From assembly GCA_033398695.1 (NCBI GenBank), contig CM065802.1:209765096-209829095 (forward strand): a DNA stretch of 64,000 bases. Reading direction: 5' to 3'. The notes beneath the pieces are model-generated. The model made no database searches, was not told where the DNA came from, and saw only the letters and a list, made by a program, of their open reading frames with translations. The translations under genes and the position numbers were made by a program. Of this stretch, positions 21,908 to 34,119 are shown piece after piece (the stretch's first letter is position 1; every line of letters begins with the position of its first letter). This stretch comes from Orobanche coerulescens. Its lineage: Eukaryota; Streptophyta; Magnoliopsida; Lamiales; Orobanchaceae.

Positions 21908-23293
21908 CTAAGGGTCAAACAACTCGGGATAACTCTCCCGCATACTATCCTCGGTTTCCCAAGTAGTCTCTTCGACTCCGTGTCTTGACCACTGAATTTT
22001 AACCAAAGGAATCGTCTTGTTCCTCAACTGTTTGATTCGCCGCTTTAAGACTCGTACGGGATGCTCCCCATACGAATGATCGTCCGCAATCTCGATCTCG
22101 TCGAACTGAAGTATGTGACTCGGGTCGGCAACATACTTTCGTAGCTGAGAGACGTGAAACACAATATGAATTCGGCTCAACGCCGGAGGTAAGGCCAATC
22201 GATAAGCTAGCTCGCCTACTCGATCCAAAATCTCAAACAGTCCAATGAATCTCAGACTCAACTTTCCTCGCTTCCCAAAATGGAAGATACCTCGACTCAG
22301 AGATACCTTGACCAAAACGTGGTCACCTGCCTCGAACTCTAATGGTCGACGATGATTACCTGCATATGATTTCGGTCGACTCTGAGCGGTCAACAAACTA
22401 CTCCTAATCAAAGGTACCTTCTCACGGGCGGCTATAAGCATATCGGGCTCGGTGCCGATTGATTCTGATAAGTCATCCCAACACAAAGGAGATCGACAAC
22501 GACGACTGTACAAAGCCTCGTAAGGTGCCATCTTAATCGAAGCATGCCAACTATTATTGTACGTGAACTCTATCAATGGTAGTTGGGCTTCCCAATCATC
22601 TTTCCAATCGAGGACACATGCCCTCAACATGTCCTCCAAAGTCTGAATAGTCCTCTCTGATTGTCCGTCGGACTGAGGATGAAAAGCTGTGCTGAAATTA
22701 AGTTGGGTTCCCATAGCACGATGAACTGTTTTCCAAAAATGTGATACGAATCGCCCTTCATGATCGGAAACGATACTCTTAGGAGTACCGTGCAATCTCA
22801 CTATCTCTTTGATGAACAACTGGGCAAGTCTCTCGGGACCCCACGTATCCTTAATCTCAAGGAAATGAGTTGACTTAGTTAAACAGTCCACAATTACCCA
22901 AATTGTATTCATGCCACGACGACTTGTCGGCAAACTCGTGATGAAGTCCATTGAAATATCCTCCCACTTCCACTCTGGAATAGGGAGCGATTTCAGCATA
23001 CCCGCCGGTCACTGATGTTCTATCTTGACTTGCTGACAGGTTAAGCATCTCGAAACAAATTCTGCGACTTCTCTCTTCAAATTACTCCACCAGTAATTTT
23101 GTTTCAAGTCCTTGTACATCTTGCTAGACCCCAGATGAATGGAATAAGGGGTAGCATGAGCTTCTCTCAAAATCGAGTTTTTCAACTCGTCATTCGCCGG
23201 AATGCATAACCAGTTCTGAAATCGCAAAAGTCCATCTTCGTGGACCATAAATCCAGGGGCTTTACCCTCAGTTACATCATCTCGAATGCGCAA
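21908..23293 (-). pseudogene. G2 integrase with chromodomain-like tail (one or two stops)
   Basis: The H2C2 zinc region ends CLTCQQVK (about 23020-23045). A stop at about 23006-23008 (TGA, where CGA for Arg is expected) separates it from the core. The core keeps the likely catalytic residues: ISMDFITSLP, SIVSDHEGRF, and HPQSDGQSERT with its Glu. Then come SRRCRSPLCWDDL, the C-terminal barrel (GLFEILDRVGELAYRLALPP) and the tail KIQWSRHGVEETTWE. The stop is at 21908-21910. Integrase joins the cDNA to the host chromosome. Apart from the stop this is the best preserved enzyme in the window. Confidence 0.88.
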
Positions 23294-24645
23294 CTAAAAT
23301 GGACCCGAACCCTCATTTACTCTGATTGCCTCCTCAAGTGGCGATGAAATATCTAACGTACAAAGTTGCCCTTGTACTCGCTGTAACCAGACCTCGATCT
23401 CGGGCCTAAAGAATTCCTGCTGAAGTTTCGTCTGAACAGTTATACGAGCAAGTATCTGCTCCTGAATGGACTTACAACTCAAGGCATCGGCGACCACGCT
23501 CTCCTTACCCGGGTGGTACAGGATCTCAATATCATAGTCTTATTAGTTCCAACCACCGTCTCTGACGCATATTCAACTCCTTCTGAGTAAATATATACTT
23601 CAAACTCTTATGATCGGTGATAATCTGACAGGTGATGCCATAAAGGTAATGACGCCAAATCTTCAACGTGAAAACCACGGCTGCTAGTTCCAGGTCGTGG
23701 GTCGGATAATTGACCTCGTAAGGTCTCAATTGCCGTGAAGCATAGGCAATAACTTTTCCGTTCTGCATTAATACACATCCAAGACCGTGTCCGGATGTGT
23801 CACTATAAACCACGAATCCTTCTGTTCCTTGTGGCAAGGAAAGGACAGGTGATGAAATTAACTGGCTCTTGAGTTCCTCAAAACTCTGTTGACACGCGTC
23901 GGACCACGTGTATTTCTTATCCTTCCACAAAAGGTTCATCATGGGTTGAGCGATCTTAGAAAATCCTTCCACAAATCGCCAATAATAAACCAGCTAATCC
24001 GAGAAAGCTTCGGATTTCCTTAACATTCTTCGGAGGTTGCCAATCTCGGATAGCCTCCATCTTCTGAGGGTCAACGCGAACTCTGTCTGATGAAATTACA
24101 TGTCTGAGAAATGTCACTTCGGACATCCAGAACTCACATTTAGAAAACTTTCCATAGAGATGCTCTCGTCTCAACACGTCGAGAACCTGATGAAGGTGAT
24201 ATTCGTGCTCCTCATAATCACTAGAATAAATCAAAATGTCATCAATGAAGACAACTACGAACTAATCCAAATAGTCGATTAAAACTTGATTCATTAATTC
24301 CATGAATACCGCAGGTGCATTAGTTAACCCAAACGGCATTACCACAAACTCATAATGGCCATAGCGTGTTCGAAACGCCGTCCTTGTGATATCCGACTCT
24401 CGAATTCGCAATTGATGATATCCAGATCTTAAGTCGATCTTGGAAAATACGGAAGCTCCCTGAAGTTGATCCAAAAGATCATCAATACGGGGTAGGGGAT
24501 ATTTATTCTTGATCGTCACCCTGTTCAATTCCTGGTAATCAATACACAAGCGAAACGAACTATCCTTCTTCTTGACAAAAAGTACCGGTGCTCCCCACGG
24601 AGACGCACTCGGTCGGATATAACCCTTCTCGGTCAAATCCTCCAA
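23294..24645 (-). pseudogene. G2 reverse transcriptase and RNase H (broken)
   Basis: The region 24645-24262 reads [37 protein letters not shown] and [15 protein letters not shown] at 24262-24264 stands where CAG (Gln) is expected. FIDDILIYS follows around 24217-24243, so the catalytic Asp pair is present. Frame changes lie near 23970 and 23515. RNase H motifs are [16 protein letters not shown] and the [14 protein letters not shown] block (about 23680-23830). The stretch 23294-23497 is the connection to integrase. Confidence 0.87.
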
Positions 24646-24834
24646 TTAATTATTTAGTTCCACCATTTTGGTCGGGGCCATCCGATACGGTGCCTTCGAT
24701 ATTGGAGACGTACCAGGCTCCAACTCAATCGTGAATTCCACATCTCTCTGTGGAGGTAAGCCAGGTAACTCTTCCGGAAATACATCGGCATATTCTTTCA
24801 CTACAGGAATATCCGCCAATATTATTGATGATAT

Positions 24835-25662
24835 CTAGGTCTTGGTCATATAGCACCAATAATCGACACACCCCTGATTGAGTAATTTCACTGCTTTCAT
24901 CATATTAATAACTCTACTAGAACAGCTGGAATTACCTCCCTGAAATACACATTCGATCCCATCGTCTGAAATGATAGTGACCATATGCTTACGGACACTA
25001 ATGATGGCATCGTGACGATCTATCCAATCGATACCCAAAATAACGTCGTCTCTCGGTAAATCTACCACGATCAGGTTTGCCAACCAAACATGGCCATTAA
25101 GCTGAATTGGACAATTCCTAATCTCACGATCCCCGGTAATTCTTCTACCGTCAGGTTGACCAATGATATAAGGTTCACAACTAGTAGCACTACCCAGACG
25201 TAGTTTACTCAAACATGACTCGAAAATGAATGAATGCGATGCACCAGTATCAAAAAGGGTACACACAGGTTGAGATATAATTTCGAGTGTACCTGAGATC
25301 ATCCGGACCTCCGGATCATCAGTCTTCTTCATCTCATAAATTCGGGGCTTGCCGGCCCCCGAACCGGATGCTCCTGTCTGATAGCTCATGGATCCGCCTT
25401 TGTTTGTCCCCTTCATCTTGAACGACGCAGACTGAGTAGCCTGATTCTGAACCGCTGACTGTCTCGGGGCTTGAGATGACGCAGGAATAGGTTTAGAGTC
25501 TCTTCGGCAAAAACGGGCCTTATGCCCAGCAATCCCACAGTTATGGCACGTGACAGTCTGCCTCGGACACTTGGTGCTGAAATGACCCTGTTCTTCACAG
25601 TTGAAACAAGTGATGGCCGAACTGGCCGCTCGGCACTGAGATTTCGCGGGTCTAGGTGACAT
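24835..25662 (-). pseudogene. G2 gag zinc knuckles and aspartic protease
   Basis: Two CCHC zinc knuckles, CFNCEEQGHFSTKC and CHNCGIAGHKARFC (about 25510-25610), bind the element RNA. The protease has the intact catalytic LFDTGASHSFI around 25225-25260 and the GIDWIDRHDAII flap-distal motif. The frame ends at a TAG (24835-24837) where Gln is expected. No intact join to reverse transcriptase remains: 24646-24834 carries at least one more stop. Confidence 0.87.
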
Positions 25663-25713
25663 AGGAGGTCGCTCAGAAAAAGTAGGGCCCGCACGAGGCT
25701 TCTTGAAGGTTGC

Positions 25714-26683
25714 CTAACTGCCTTCAGACTGATTACGAATCTTTGACTTCTTGCTAGCAGATGAAGGTTGCTGCTTAGCAATCTCCGTAGCAGTAAGCTC
25801 ATAAGTAAGAGCTTTCTCGATGAATTCGGCCAGAGTGGTGCAATTGTGATTAAGCAACTGCATCCGCATATGAGGCTTCAACCTCTTACTGAAATACTTG
25901 ATCTTGTCCGCCTCGGATTGAATAATAGATGAGGCGAAAGGAAGTAGCTCTTGAAATTTCTCGATGATGGCAAGAACATCATCGTCCGCTGAGAGGTCGG
26001 GAGTGAGTAATTCTGATAACTTGGCCTCTCTGAGTGGGTCCGGATAATACCTCTCCATCATGAGAGTCTTGAATTGATCCTAAGTATGAGATTCGTCGGT
26101 GGGCTTCAACGATAACCACCATGAATGAGCGCTCTTACCCAGATAGTAAGCCGTAACTGAAACTTTGTGCCCTTCGGGACACTCCACCATAGCAAACAAC
26201 TTCTCGAATGCTCAAGCCAGTGAAAATTATCCGCCGGCTCAGATGAGCCCTCAAAAGTAGGTGTCTTTTGTGAGAGATGTCGTCAATAATACTGCTCACA
26301 CTCCTCTCTTGGATCTGAGGTGGCGGCGGAGGAGCCTGCTGATTCTGAGTAGCTGAGTTCTGCATCGTCTCCATGAGACATGCCATCTGAGTCATCTGGG
26401 CCATCATGCCCTGCATAAACGCAAGTGGATCAACCCGAACACCTTATGAATGAGCTGTGTCCCGGGTACGACTCCCTGACAGTGAATGATCATTTCCAGG
26501 TGAATGAGTGGCAGCATCGCTGCTTGATGAATTAGCATTATTCCTTGCGTTCGCACGTGTATTCACACGAGCTCTCAGGATTCGTTCCGCACCGCGGCCT
26601 CTTCCACCACGCCTCTGCCAGCTCTCTCCATACTGAAGTGGGAAAGTCACAAGATAATTATAGATCTCGCATGAATATCGCAT
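25714..26683 (-). pseudogene. G2 gag (capsid part), broken
   Basis: ATG 26683 starts a frame with an Arg/Gly-rich head. The pieces 26444-26683 and 26135-26416 share a frame. After a frame change, 26061-25714 reads MMERYYPDPLREAKLSEL, with ADKIKYFSKRLKPHMRMQL, typical of the retrotransposon gag family. The stop TAG at 25714-25716 fits Gln CAG changed to TAG. Gag forms the virus-like particle shell. Confidence 0.8.
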
Positions 26684-27113
26684 TATGATTGCGTTATGAA
26701 TTGATGATAATGATCATACGCGCTCTAACACAATGATTACGTGAATGATCAACTGAGGTGACATGACTCTGATGAAATTCTTGAATTGATTATCTTGAAC
26801 AAGTTAACAAGATTAATGATATGATCCTCAAGATCAACAACTGAGCAATGAAATGAACTGAGTGATTAATGAATTAACATGATCGACATGATCAAAAATG
26901 AAAATGATGAGTGAGGATTGTTGACTGTTGAATGATGAATGAGTGATTCTTATTGCCAGAAATTGTACCATGGCGACAGAAATCTTACTGTTCTATGGTC
27001 TGAGGGGCTTGGCTCTTGCACAGGTCACACGTGACGCGAAAGTCCAATGATACTAGTCTAATGAATGATGATTTCAAATGAGACATGACTCAGAAGGTAG
27101 TATTCAAAACCAC
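26684..27113 (-). other. G2 5' untranslated leader
   Basis: AT-rich sequence between the primer binding site and the gag start. No gene is visible. Confidence 0.7.
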
Positions 27114-27125
27114 GCTCTGATACCA
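27114..27125 (-). other. Primer binding site of G2
   Basis: TGGTATCAGAGC on the minus strand, four bases inside the 5' LTR end, is complementary to the 3' end of plant initiator Met tRNA. Confidence 0.92.
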
Positions 27126-27129
27126 ACTC

Positions 27130-29592
27130 TGTAACACCCCAAACTAGGTGAATATTACAGTGCTGTGGACCCCCGACTGGGACCCACTAGGCGAATGAAA
27201 ATTAAAGAATTAAGTAATATAATTGTAGTACCGAACCACATTATATCATTAATTACTCCAATGAGGAGTTTCAAGTACAACACACCCAGGAAAATACAGA
27301 ATACAAGTATATTTTATATGAAGATAAAATATACAACACTGAATGAAAATGAACATCCAAACGGAAATCTGCAGCGGAAATAAAATGAAAAAAACGTGAA
27401 TGACTGAAAGGACTGGGGCCCCCTACTAGTATCACTGGGACTCCTCGCCGTCAACGTTCTCTTCCCGTGCTTTAGCCTTGCCATGACCTGAAAACAACAT
27501 CCCATAACCTTTTCAGTTACACATAACAACAATCCTCAAGAGTTGAATAAACACAATCATGACATATCTTAATTATGAAATTCAGCTGAAGAGAGGCATC
27601 ATAATTCACCCGTAGTGGTATGTGCAAGTACACAAGACGAGTGTCCGGACACACCCGCCCTTGTGCCTAATTAGTCTCATGGAGGTACGTTACCGTGTGC
27701 ACAGTCCATTGTGTTGGTGAACCCAATCACATGACTATCATGTGCCCGACTAAAAGTTCCACACATTCCACCCGGCCACGCAATATGAACCCAGAAGGTC
27801 ATATGAACAAGAATGACCATGAGGAGTAATAATGAATAACAATCCGATAAGGGTCAAGAGTGACTCACCGAGATGAAATAATAATGAAATGAATGATAGC
27901 TCATTGAAATGATTGGAACCGTCGTTCCTCGTGAATGAAATGATTATTTGACAATTACAAGTCTCAATACGGTTAATACATTATGAATGAATTATGATTA
28001 TGAATGAACAACAACGAAAGGAATGAGTATCCTTTTAACCGAGTAAGAATTTATTTACTCAACACCGGTGAAGAATATCCTTCCTCGAACAAACGTCCTA
28101 TAATGAGATGTCGGTCGCTCGAACAACCTTGAGTAACATAATTACCAACAAACGCTCAATATACGTATCAGGCATGAATCACGACTAATTCAAAGGTCGA
28201 TACAACAATATCCAAACTCAATGAGGCATTCAATCAAACACTTAGCGAACATCATCTTTTGATTATAACCAATCCCAAATATATTGAAACCAACTCCAAA
28301 ATGAGTAGTTCAATCCAACAAAAAACCTTCAATGATATCAATAATCCAATAGGAAACCACAACTCGAGGTTACGACAACTATAATCGGAAACCCCCAAAA
28401 ATAACCAAAGTCAACATCAAGGGTTCTTGATTAATTCTCCAAATATTCATCAAAACCTAAAAGCACATCAATAAATCTGTAGGAATACATTTATCCAAGG
28501 TAGATAATCCATATCTAACATATTCCAACTTAAAACCAAGCTTACACGAAAAGAGCGGAAGGAAAACATTCAAAATCCGAAATTATAGATCTAAGAAGTC
28601 ATTACCTTGATTTGACGTATTGGGGAGGATGTAATGATGATTAATCCAACTCAGAAGCTTGAAGATGATGATAGGTGAGTGCAGCTCGAAGAGATTCTTC
28701 CAAATCAGCCGAAAATACCCGGAATCGCCCAAAACGAAGTGAGAAATCATAAATGATGAAACCTGGGCTGACTGTCCTATTTATACTGTTCCAGTTTAGC
28801 GCACGCTATAACCTGATATGTAGCGTGCGCTAACGGGTTAACCGGATAGTCCAGTGAGCTCTGACTGCCTCGTTAGCGTACGCTACGAACTTGGTCGCGT
28901 GCGCTAACGCCTTCTCGATAGCATGCGTTAACCCATAATTTTAGCGTGCGCTAACTGAATATCTGATGCCCAGTAATTGAAGTCCAAAACCTCCTGTTCT
29001 CTGATATGCTCGCGATAGCGTACGCTACACCCAAAACTCAGCGCTCTACTACACCATTAGCATAATCTAAAATCTACTCATAGTGTGTGCTATGAATTAT
29101 TCCAGATCAGTCCAGTACCCACTGGACTCTGCCTGATCGGCCTTAGTGCGCGCTACACTGACTGCATAGGGTGCACTATCTAAACTTTCTAGTGTGCACT
29201 ACTTACCATTCGTAGTGTGCGCTACTATAACTCGACTGCAGTCCAGTGCCTTCTGGACTGCAGGCCTGAACCACATTAGCGTGTGCTAATACGGAGAGGT
29301 AGCGTGCGCGACCCGTACGCAATTAGCGCGCGCTAAAGAGAGTACGTAGCGTGCGCTACTCCTCACACACATCCCATTACGCAGATGACAAAGATGATAA
29401 ACACGGCTCGATCCTCCAACCAGGTAGAAAGGCGAATAATAACAGATACACGATACAAATTACTCTGAACGGTGAATACAATGAATGAATCATGAATGAT
29501 GACTGATTATTAATGAGTGAATAATCCGACAGTGACAATTATTGAATGATAATTACTGAATGATAATGAATGAATTACAACCAGCTATTACA
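27130..29592 (-). repeat. 5' LTR of G2
   Basis: Partner of 19455-21874. It carries a TATA box at 28776-28785 and the palindrome array 28798-29365. A few small indels distinguish the two LTRs, for example around 29015-29050, where this copy has extra bases. Confidence 0.92.
28798..29365 (-). repeat. Array of TAGCGTGCGCTA palindromes in the G2 5' LTR
   Basis: Same array as at 21121-21650, with several decayed copies such as TAGTGTGTGCTA, which fit C-to-T or G-to-A changes in CpG. Confidence 0.9.
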
Positions 29593-29639
29593 CCTTTGGG
29601 GAATCTGTGACTTCACTCCGGATTCACGAGCTTGTTCGC

Positions 29640-29810
29640 TAGCCAGTTCGGTAGGGTCCTTAGAGGCCTCGAATGGGATCAGTGTTTTCGCCCCGGTCCT
29701 AGGAGATGCCTGTGCGTGATTTGTTTTTATGATTATGGCCAGTTCTGGAGGGTCCTTAGAGGCCTCGAATGGGACCAGTGGTTTCACCCTGGTCCAAGGC
29801 AAATTTATTT
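29640..29810 (+). repeat. Two tandem units of about 105 bp in the G1 LTR
   Basis: GCTAGCCAGTTCGGTAGGG and GGCCAGTTCTGGAGGG start two units, each with GGTCCTTAGAGGCCTCGAAT. The same unit is found in the G3 LTRs (about 56150-56330 and 62560-62740) and, multiplied, in the minus-strand LTR at 53396-53915. Confidence 0.8.
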
Positions 29811-30338
29811 GACTGTTTGTTTTCCGAGAAAAGATATGTCTAGTTTTAGATTTTAAAATGAATTGATGCAGGTACTATGAAATGTGTAAGCGAATGGTTT
29901 GCCTTGATTACTTGTACTAGCGTAATTGCTAACCCTTTTGAGGACCCGTTTTAGGGAAATTCTTGATATGGATTTCAAGTTATGTTCAGTTGGACGAGCA
30001 GGCACTGGAGCAGTACGTAGATGCTGGCCAGGGTTGTTGACGTGTCCCCTTACTTTGATGTGGTTGTTTTCGAACTTGTGAACTTATAGATTGTACTCGC
30101 GAGTATGTAGGCATTTTTACTTGGATTATGGTTTGTATTATTAAATGATATTTATGAATGTCGGTGATGTCTATTTTGCCGGTTATACCGGGCGTTTTAC
30201 TTAATTTTCATCTTGGTAATGTGTGTTTTCTCGCTAACCGAGATGGTTAGACGAGTGGTATTATTTATTTAGACTGGTGGGTCCCACAAAGGGGTCCACG
30301 GCATTGTAATATACCCTGAATGTCTTGGGGGTGTTACA

Positions 30339-30763
30339 TTTTTTATCCTTTATTGATCATGTTTGGAGTTTACCTTGTTGATGGTATTCTCAGTCATTGT
30401 TGATCCTTTGTTGATCGTGTTGGAGTTTATCATGTTGATGGTATTATCGATTATTGTTGATTTATTGGTTGATCATTGTTATTGATCGTATGAGCATTCG
30501 GACTGTATTGTCGACAGGACTTGTTATCATTGTTTTGTGGTAGTTGATCTACAGATATATCGTGTGTTATTGGTTTTATCCAGATTGAGATTTGACTGTG
30601 CAATCCGACGGACAGGACTTGGCATAGATGGTTCATTCCACACATATGAGTTATGACGATGTTTTGAGGATTCTTGGTATTGTTGGAATACAGTGCAAAT
30701 GGTTGCAGTTAAGTTCATTTCGTCATTTGAGAATGCGAAATGTCGATTATGGTAAGGGTTGAT
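30339..30763 (+). mobile_element. Left piece of an older gypsy-type LTR invaded by copia C1
   Basis: Noncoding sequence that continues at 43129 after C1. It starts with two units of about 57 bp (30348-30405 and 30406-30462) built on GTTGATGGTATT. The last five bases TTGAT are the target site duplicated by C1. Confidence 0.6.
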
Positions 30764-31225
30764 TTTTGGGATTCGGTTCCTAAAACGAAGGCCCAGTGGA
30801 AGCGGTAAAACGAAAATTAATTCGATCTGAATCCCTACGAGGATCGATCGAGCTACGTATATACGAATATATAAACGAAAACACAAGAGATGTAGAAACT
30901 CACCCTTGTAGTCCGTTGATTAAATTGATCCCTTCTCTTGAGCTATTCCCCAAGCTTTAGTTGTATATCCCTACGATCCAATGTGCTCCAAAGCCCTTGG
31001 ATGATCCAACGTCGAAAATACAACGCCTCTACTTGCCACGCGCTGTAGAAACGAACGGGATGATGATCACCTTGCTATCCTTTAAGGATACAGCTAGAGC
31101 TAGGATGATGAAGCCTTTGATTATAACACTCTAAGTGTATAATCTATATCTCTCAATATATCTCGAATTTTCACCAAGAGAACTCAAGAACAATGTGATG
31201 AACAAGAAGAAGACTTGAAGAAGAG

Positions 31226-31261
<36 letters not shown>

Positions 31262-32679
31262 CTATGAACCATGTGTTAAAAAAGGTGGCTAAGAGAGATT
31301 GTAGTCTTCTCTTTTATTCTCATTGAAATCACACCTTTCACCTACCAAATCACCTTTTACTTATTTAAAGAGATATCATATCTCTAAGGTCTTTAGTCTT
31401 CCTCCTACCAAGGACAAAACCAAGACAAAGAGAGAAGGGGTAAGGTGGGGCAGCCCCTAGAAGGAATCGAACCAGTTCGTTTCGTTTCGGACTCCCGTGA
31501 GTCCAAACAGATAAAATCTGATTCCGTTCCGATGTATTTATATCGATTAATTAATCCAATTAATTAATCATATAAAATACATAATGACATAATTAATTTC
31601 TCCAAGAAATAATTATATTCATGATATAAATTAATCACCCGTTAAATTATTTAATTTATTAGGCCGTATATTAATTTATCCAATAAATCAATTTCGACAT
31701 CCAATGTCCCAAATTAGATATTCAATATCTAATGTTCATAATGAGAGAATAAGATTGATTCATTCTGTTGCGCGACTCGGTAGGTCCGTCTCAGTCAGCA
31801 ATGGGATCATTCAAGAACCATTCTGTCGTGAATACCAGTATACGTATAAACCCTTCTTTCAAATGTCTCGATCAAGTTATAGGGTCACGGTCAGTCAAAC
31901 CCTATCTGTACTTGACGTTATGCATGCGTTAATACAAATCGAGATCATGGAGCTCTCGTGTATCTAATACAACCAACTCCAATGCTTTGGCCAAAGACTT
32001 ATGATCTCATCTGCCAATAACCGCATAGGACATATATCCCGCTCACTAACGGGAGAAGGAATTCTATCTTGGTATTCAGTAGGACCTGCTACTTGCCCGT
32101 CAAGATGCACGTCGAGGTTGACCCCCGCCTTTCGGTTTACAGGGTCGAACTACTCTAATGAAAATCTTGACTTCACAAGCACATTCCTACTAAATCCTAA
32201 AGTCGAAGGTTCAAAAATACCTATCACAACCTTTCGATTCCGTCATTGACTGTCCCGGAGTGAAATTCGTGTGACGAATCGAGGGTGAGTCGGTTTGAGT
32301 ATACTAATCCAATTAGCATACCTACAACGTGTACCCCACTAACCATTAGCATTCGACAGGCACTCTCCATGTCAAAGAACACGTCATACAAGTCTTCACA
32401 TAAACTTAACGCCTAGTCAAGTTTCATCGACTTGTGAACGATTAAGTATTTGAGCTATAAACCTTTCCAGTGCCTACCCTCTTATCCAATAAGGAGTGGA
32501 ATGTTTTGCTCTCAAATACACGAACTAGTTTCTATATGTATATTTACGAGTTAGGAATGCCAGTAACCACCAGTAAATAAAGAAACATTCATTACCTTAT
32601 ATTAATGATTTACATAATTACAAGTACAATGTCCTCACTCAACATCCTCTGAGTGGCATTCGAGGGCATACTCCTAAAA
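30764..32679 (-). repeat. 3' LTR of C1
   Basis: Partner of 40896-43128. Both outer ends are mutated from TG/CA (TTTTGGG at the left, CCTAAAA at the right). A (CT)n run lies at about 31230-31258. Compared with the other copy it lacks the MITE and a segment corresponding to 42174-42249. Open frames inside are not gene-like. Confidence 0.9.
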
Positions 32680-34119
32680 ATCTCCCACTTGCACTCAATG
32701 CCACACACTATGGTATCTAATACCCATGTTCTCTAGATGGCGCTCCAAGCTAGTCTGAGAAAGTGGCTTGGTCAGTGGATCAGCGACGTTGTCGGCCGAG
32801 TCTACTCTGTGCAGCACAATGTATCCCTTGCGAACAAATTCTCTTAGGAGATGATACTTCCGCTCAATATGTTTGGTGCTGTTGTGAAACCTTGGCTCCT
32901 TGGCATGCGCTACGGGTAGTTGTCGCAATACAGCGGAACAGGCGTCTCAGTACATGGTATCACTTTAAGTTCTCCCAGAAACTTCTTAATCTAGAACCCT
33001 TCCTTGGAAGCCTCCGAGGCTGCTTGATACTCAGCCTGACAGGTGGAATCTGAAGTTGCGCTTTTCTTGGCGCTACGCCAAGATATTGCTCCTCCATTAA
33101 GAGTAAATATGTAGCCAGAAGTAGACATCGAGTCGTGCTTCTGTCCCTGGAAGTCCGAATCAGTGAATCCCACCACATCCAATTCTCAAACGCCATACAT
33201 CAGAACCATATCTCTAGTCCTTCTTAAGTACTTGAGAACATTCTTTACGGTAGTCCAATGTTCCCTACCTGGGTTTATCTGAAACCTACTCACCACGCTT
33301 ATAGCATGCGCAATGTCAGGTCTCGTACACAATATAGCGTACATAAGGCTACCCACGGCCGAAACATATGGTATATTACTATTTCCCTCCATTGTTCCTC
33401 ACTTTGAGGACACGTCTTCGAGGTGAGTTTTAATCCATGTCGCATCGGAAGGAACCCTCTTTTAGAATCATCCATCTTAAATTGCCTTAAGTTCTTATCT
33501 ATATAGAGGGCTTGTGAAAGACCTATTGTTCTTTTCGCCCTATCCCGATAGAGACGAATACCAAGAATATAGGTTGCTTCTCCCAAGTCTTTCATGGAGA
33601 AATTACTCGAAAGCCAAGCTTTCACAGAACTGAGCATTCCCACATTATTTTCTATTAGTAGAATGTTATATACATATAGTACAAAGAATGCGATCTTGCT
33701 CCCACTAACCCTCTTGTATACAAAAGGTTCTTCTTCATTTTGCACGAAGTCAAAATCTTTGACCGCCTCGTCAAAACGACGGTTCCAACTATGCGATGCT
33801 TGCTTCAGTCCATAAATGGAACGCTGAAGCTTGCACACTTTATGAATATCGACTTCGGACACAAAGCCTTTAGGCTGCTCCATATAGATTTCCTCCTCGA
33901 GGATACATTAAGGAAAGCCGTCTTTACGTCCATTTGCCATATCTCATAATCATGGTAGGCAGCTATAGCAAGCATCATGCGAATAGACTTGATCATGGCT
34001 AGGGGCGAGAAGGTATCGTGGTAATCGATCCCTTCCTTCTGGGTATAACCCTTTGCCACAAGCCTGGACTTATAGGCGTCAACCTTGCCATCTCCATCAG
34101 TCTTTCTCTTGTAGATTCA
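32680..34119 (-). pseudogene. C1 reverse transcriptase and RNase H (broken)
   Basis: On the minus strand from 34119: a TGA where relatives have Trp, then VAKGYTQ-type AKGYTQKEGIDYHDTFSPL and QMDVKTAFLN. A frame change follows, then LQRSIYGLKQASHSWNRRF. The catalytic YVDD box is replaced by YVYNILL at about 33668-33688, so polymerase activity is lost. Later parts are YILGIRLYRD, GSLMYAILCTRPDIAHAI (33290-33350) and RNase H FTDSDFQGQKHDSMSTSGY (about 33120-33165). The tail KHIERKYHLLREFV ... ADPLTKPL ends at 32695. Several frame changes separate these parts. Confidence 0.87.

Larger units (their letters stand above)
19455..29592 (-). mobile_element. Gypsy element G2 (Tekay/Del-like chromovirus), nearly complete, in the G1 LTR
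   Basis: Two LTRs of about 2.4 kb (19455-21874 and 27130-29592) both begin TGTAACACCCC and end ATTACA on the + strand. Between them, on the - strand, are gag, zinc knuckles, protease, reverse transcriptase, RNase H, integrase and a chromodomain-like tail. The primer binding site is at 27114-27125. The flanking pentamers are CCTCT (19450-19454) and CCTTT (29593-29597), one mismatch. The gag-pol is broken by at least six stops and three frame changes. Confidence 0.92.
6226..30338 (+). mobile_element. Gypsy element G1 (Tekay/Del-like chromovirus), 5'-truncated, carrying nested insertions
   Basis: G1 runs from a point inside gag (about 6226) through protease, reverse transcriptase, RNase H and integrase to its 3' LTR (17922-30338). 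It is interrupted by the CACTA element 9245-17432 and, in the LTR, by gypsy G2 19455-29592. All coding parts up to 9000 are in one frame with many stops. The 5' LTR and most of gag are absent from the window; the left copia element abuts the break. Clade assignment rests on the motif set and on the LTR end GTGTTACA. Confidence 0.8.
17922..30338 (+). mobile_element. 3' LTR of G1, split by G2
   Basis: The LTR starts TGTAATATCCGC at 17922 and ends GGGTGTTACA at 30338. Without G2 (19455-29592) it is about 2.28 kb. Its start and end match the G3 LTRs (54475-56884 and 60868-63285), including the conserved block TTGCCTTGATTACTTGTACT near 29900. It has a palindrome array, a TATA box at 18826-18833, and tandem CTTAGAGGCCTCGAATGGGA units near 29645-29800. 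No gene is inside apart from G2. Confidence 0.88.
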
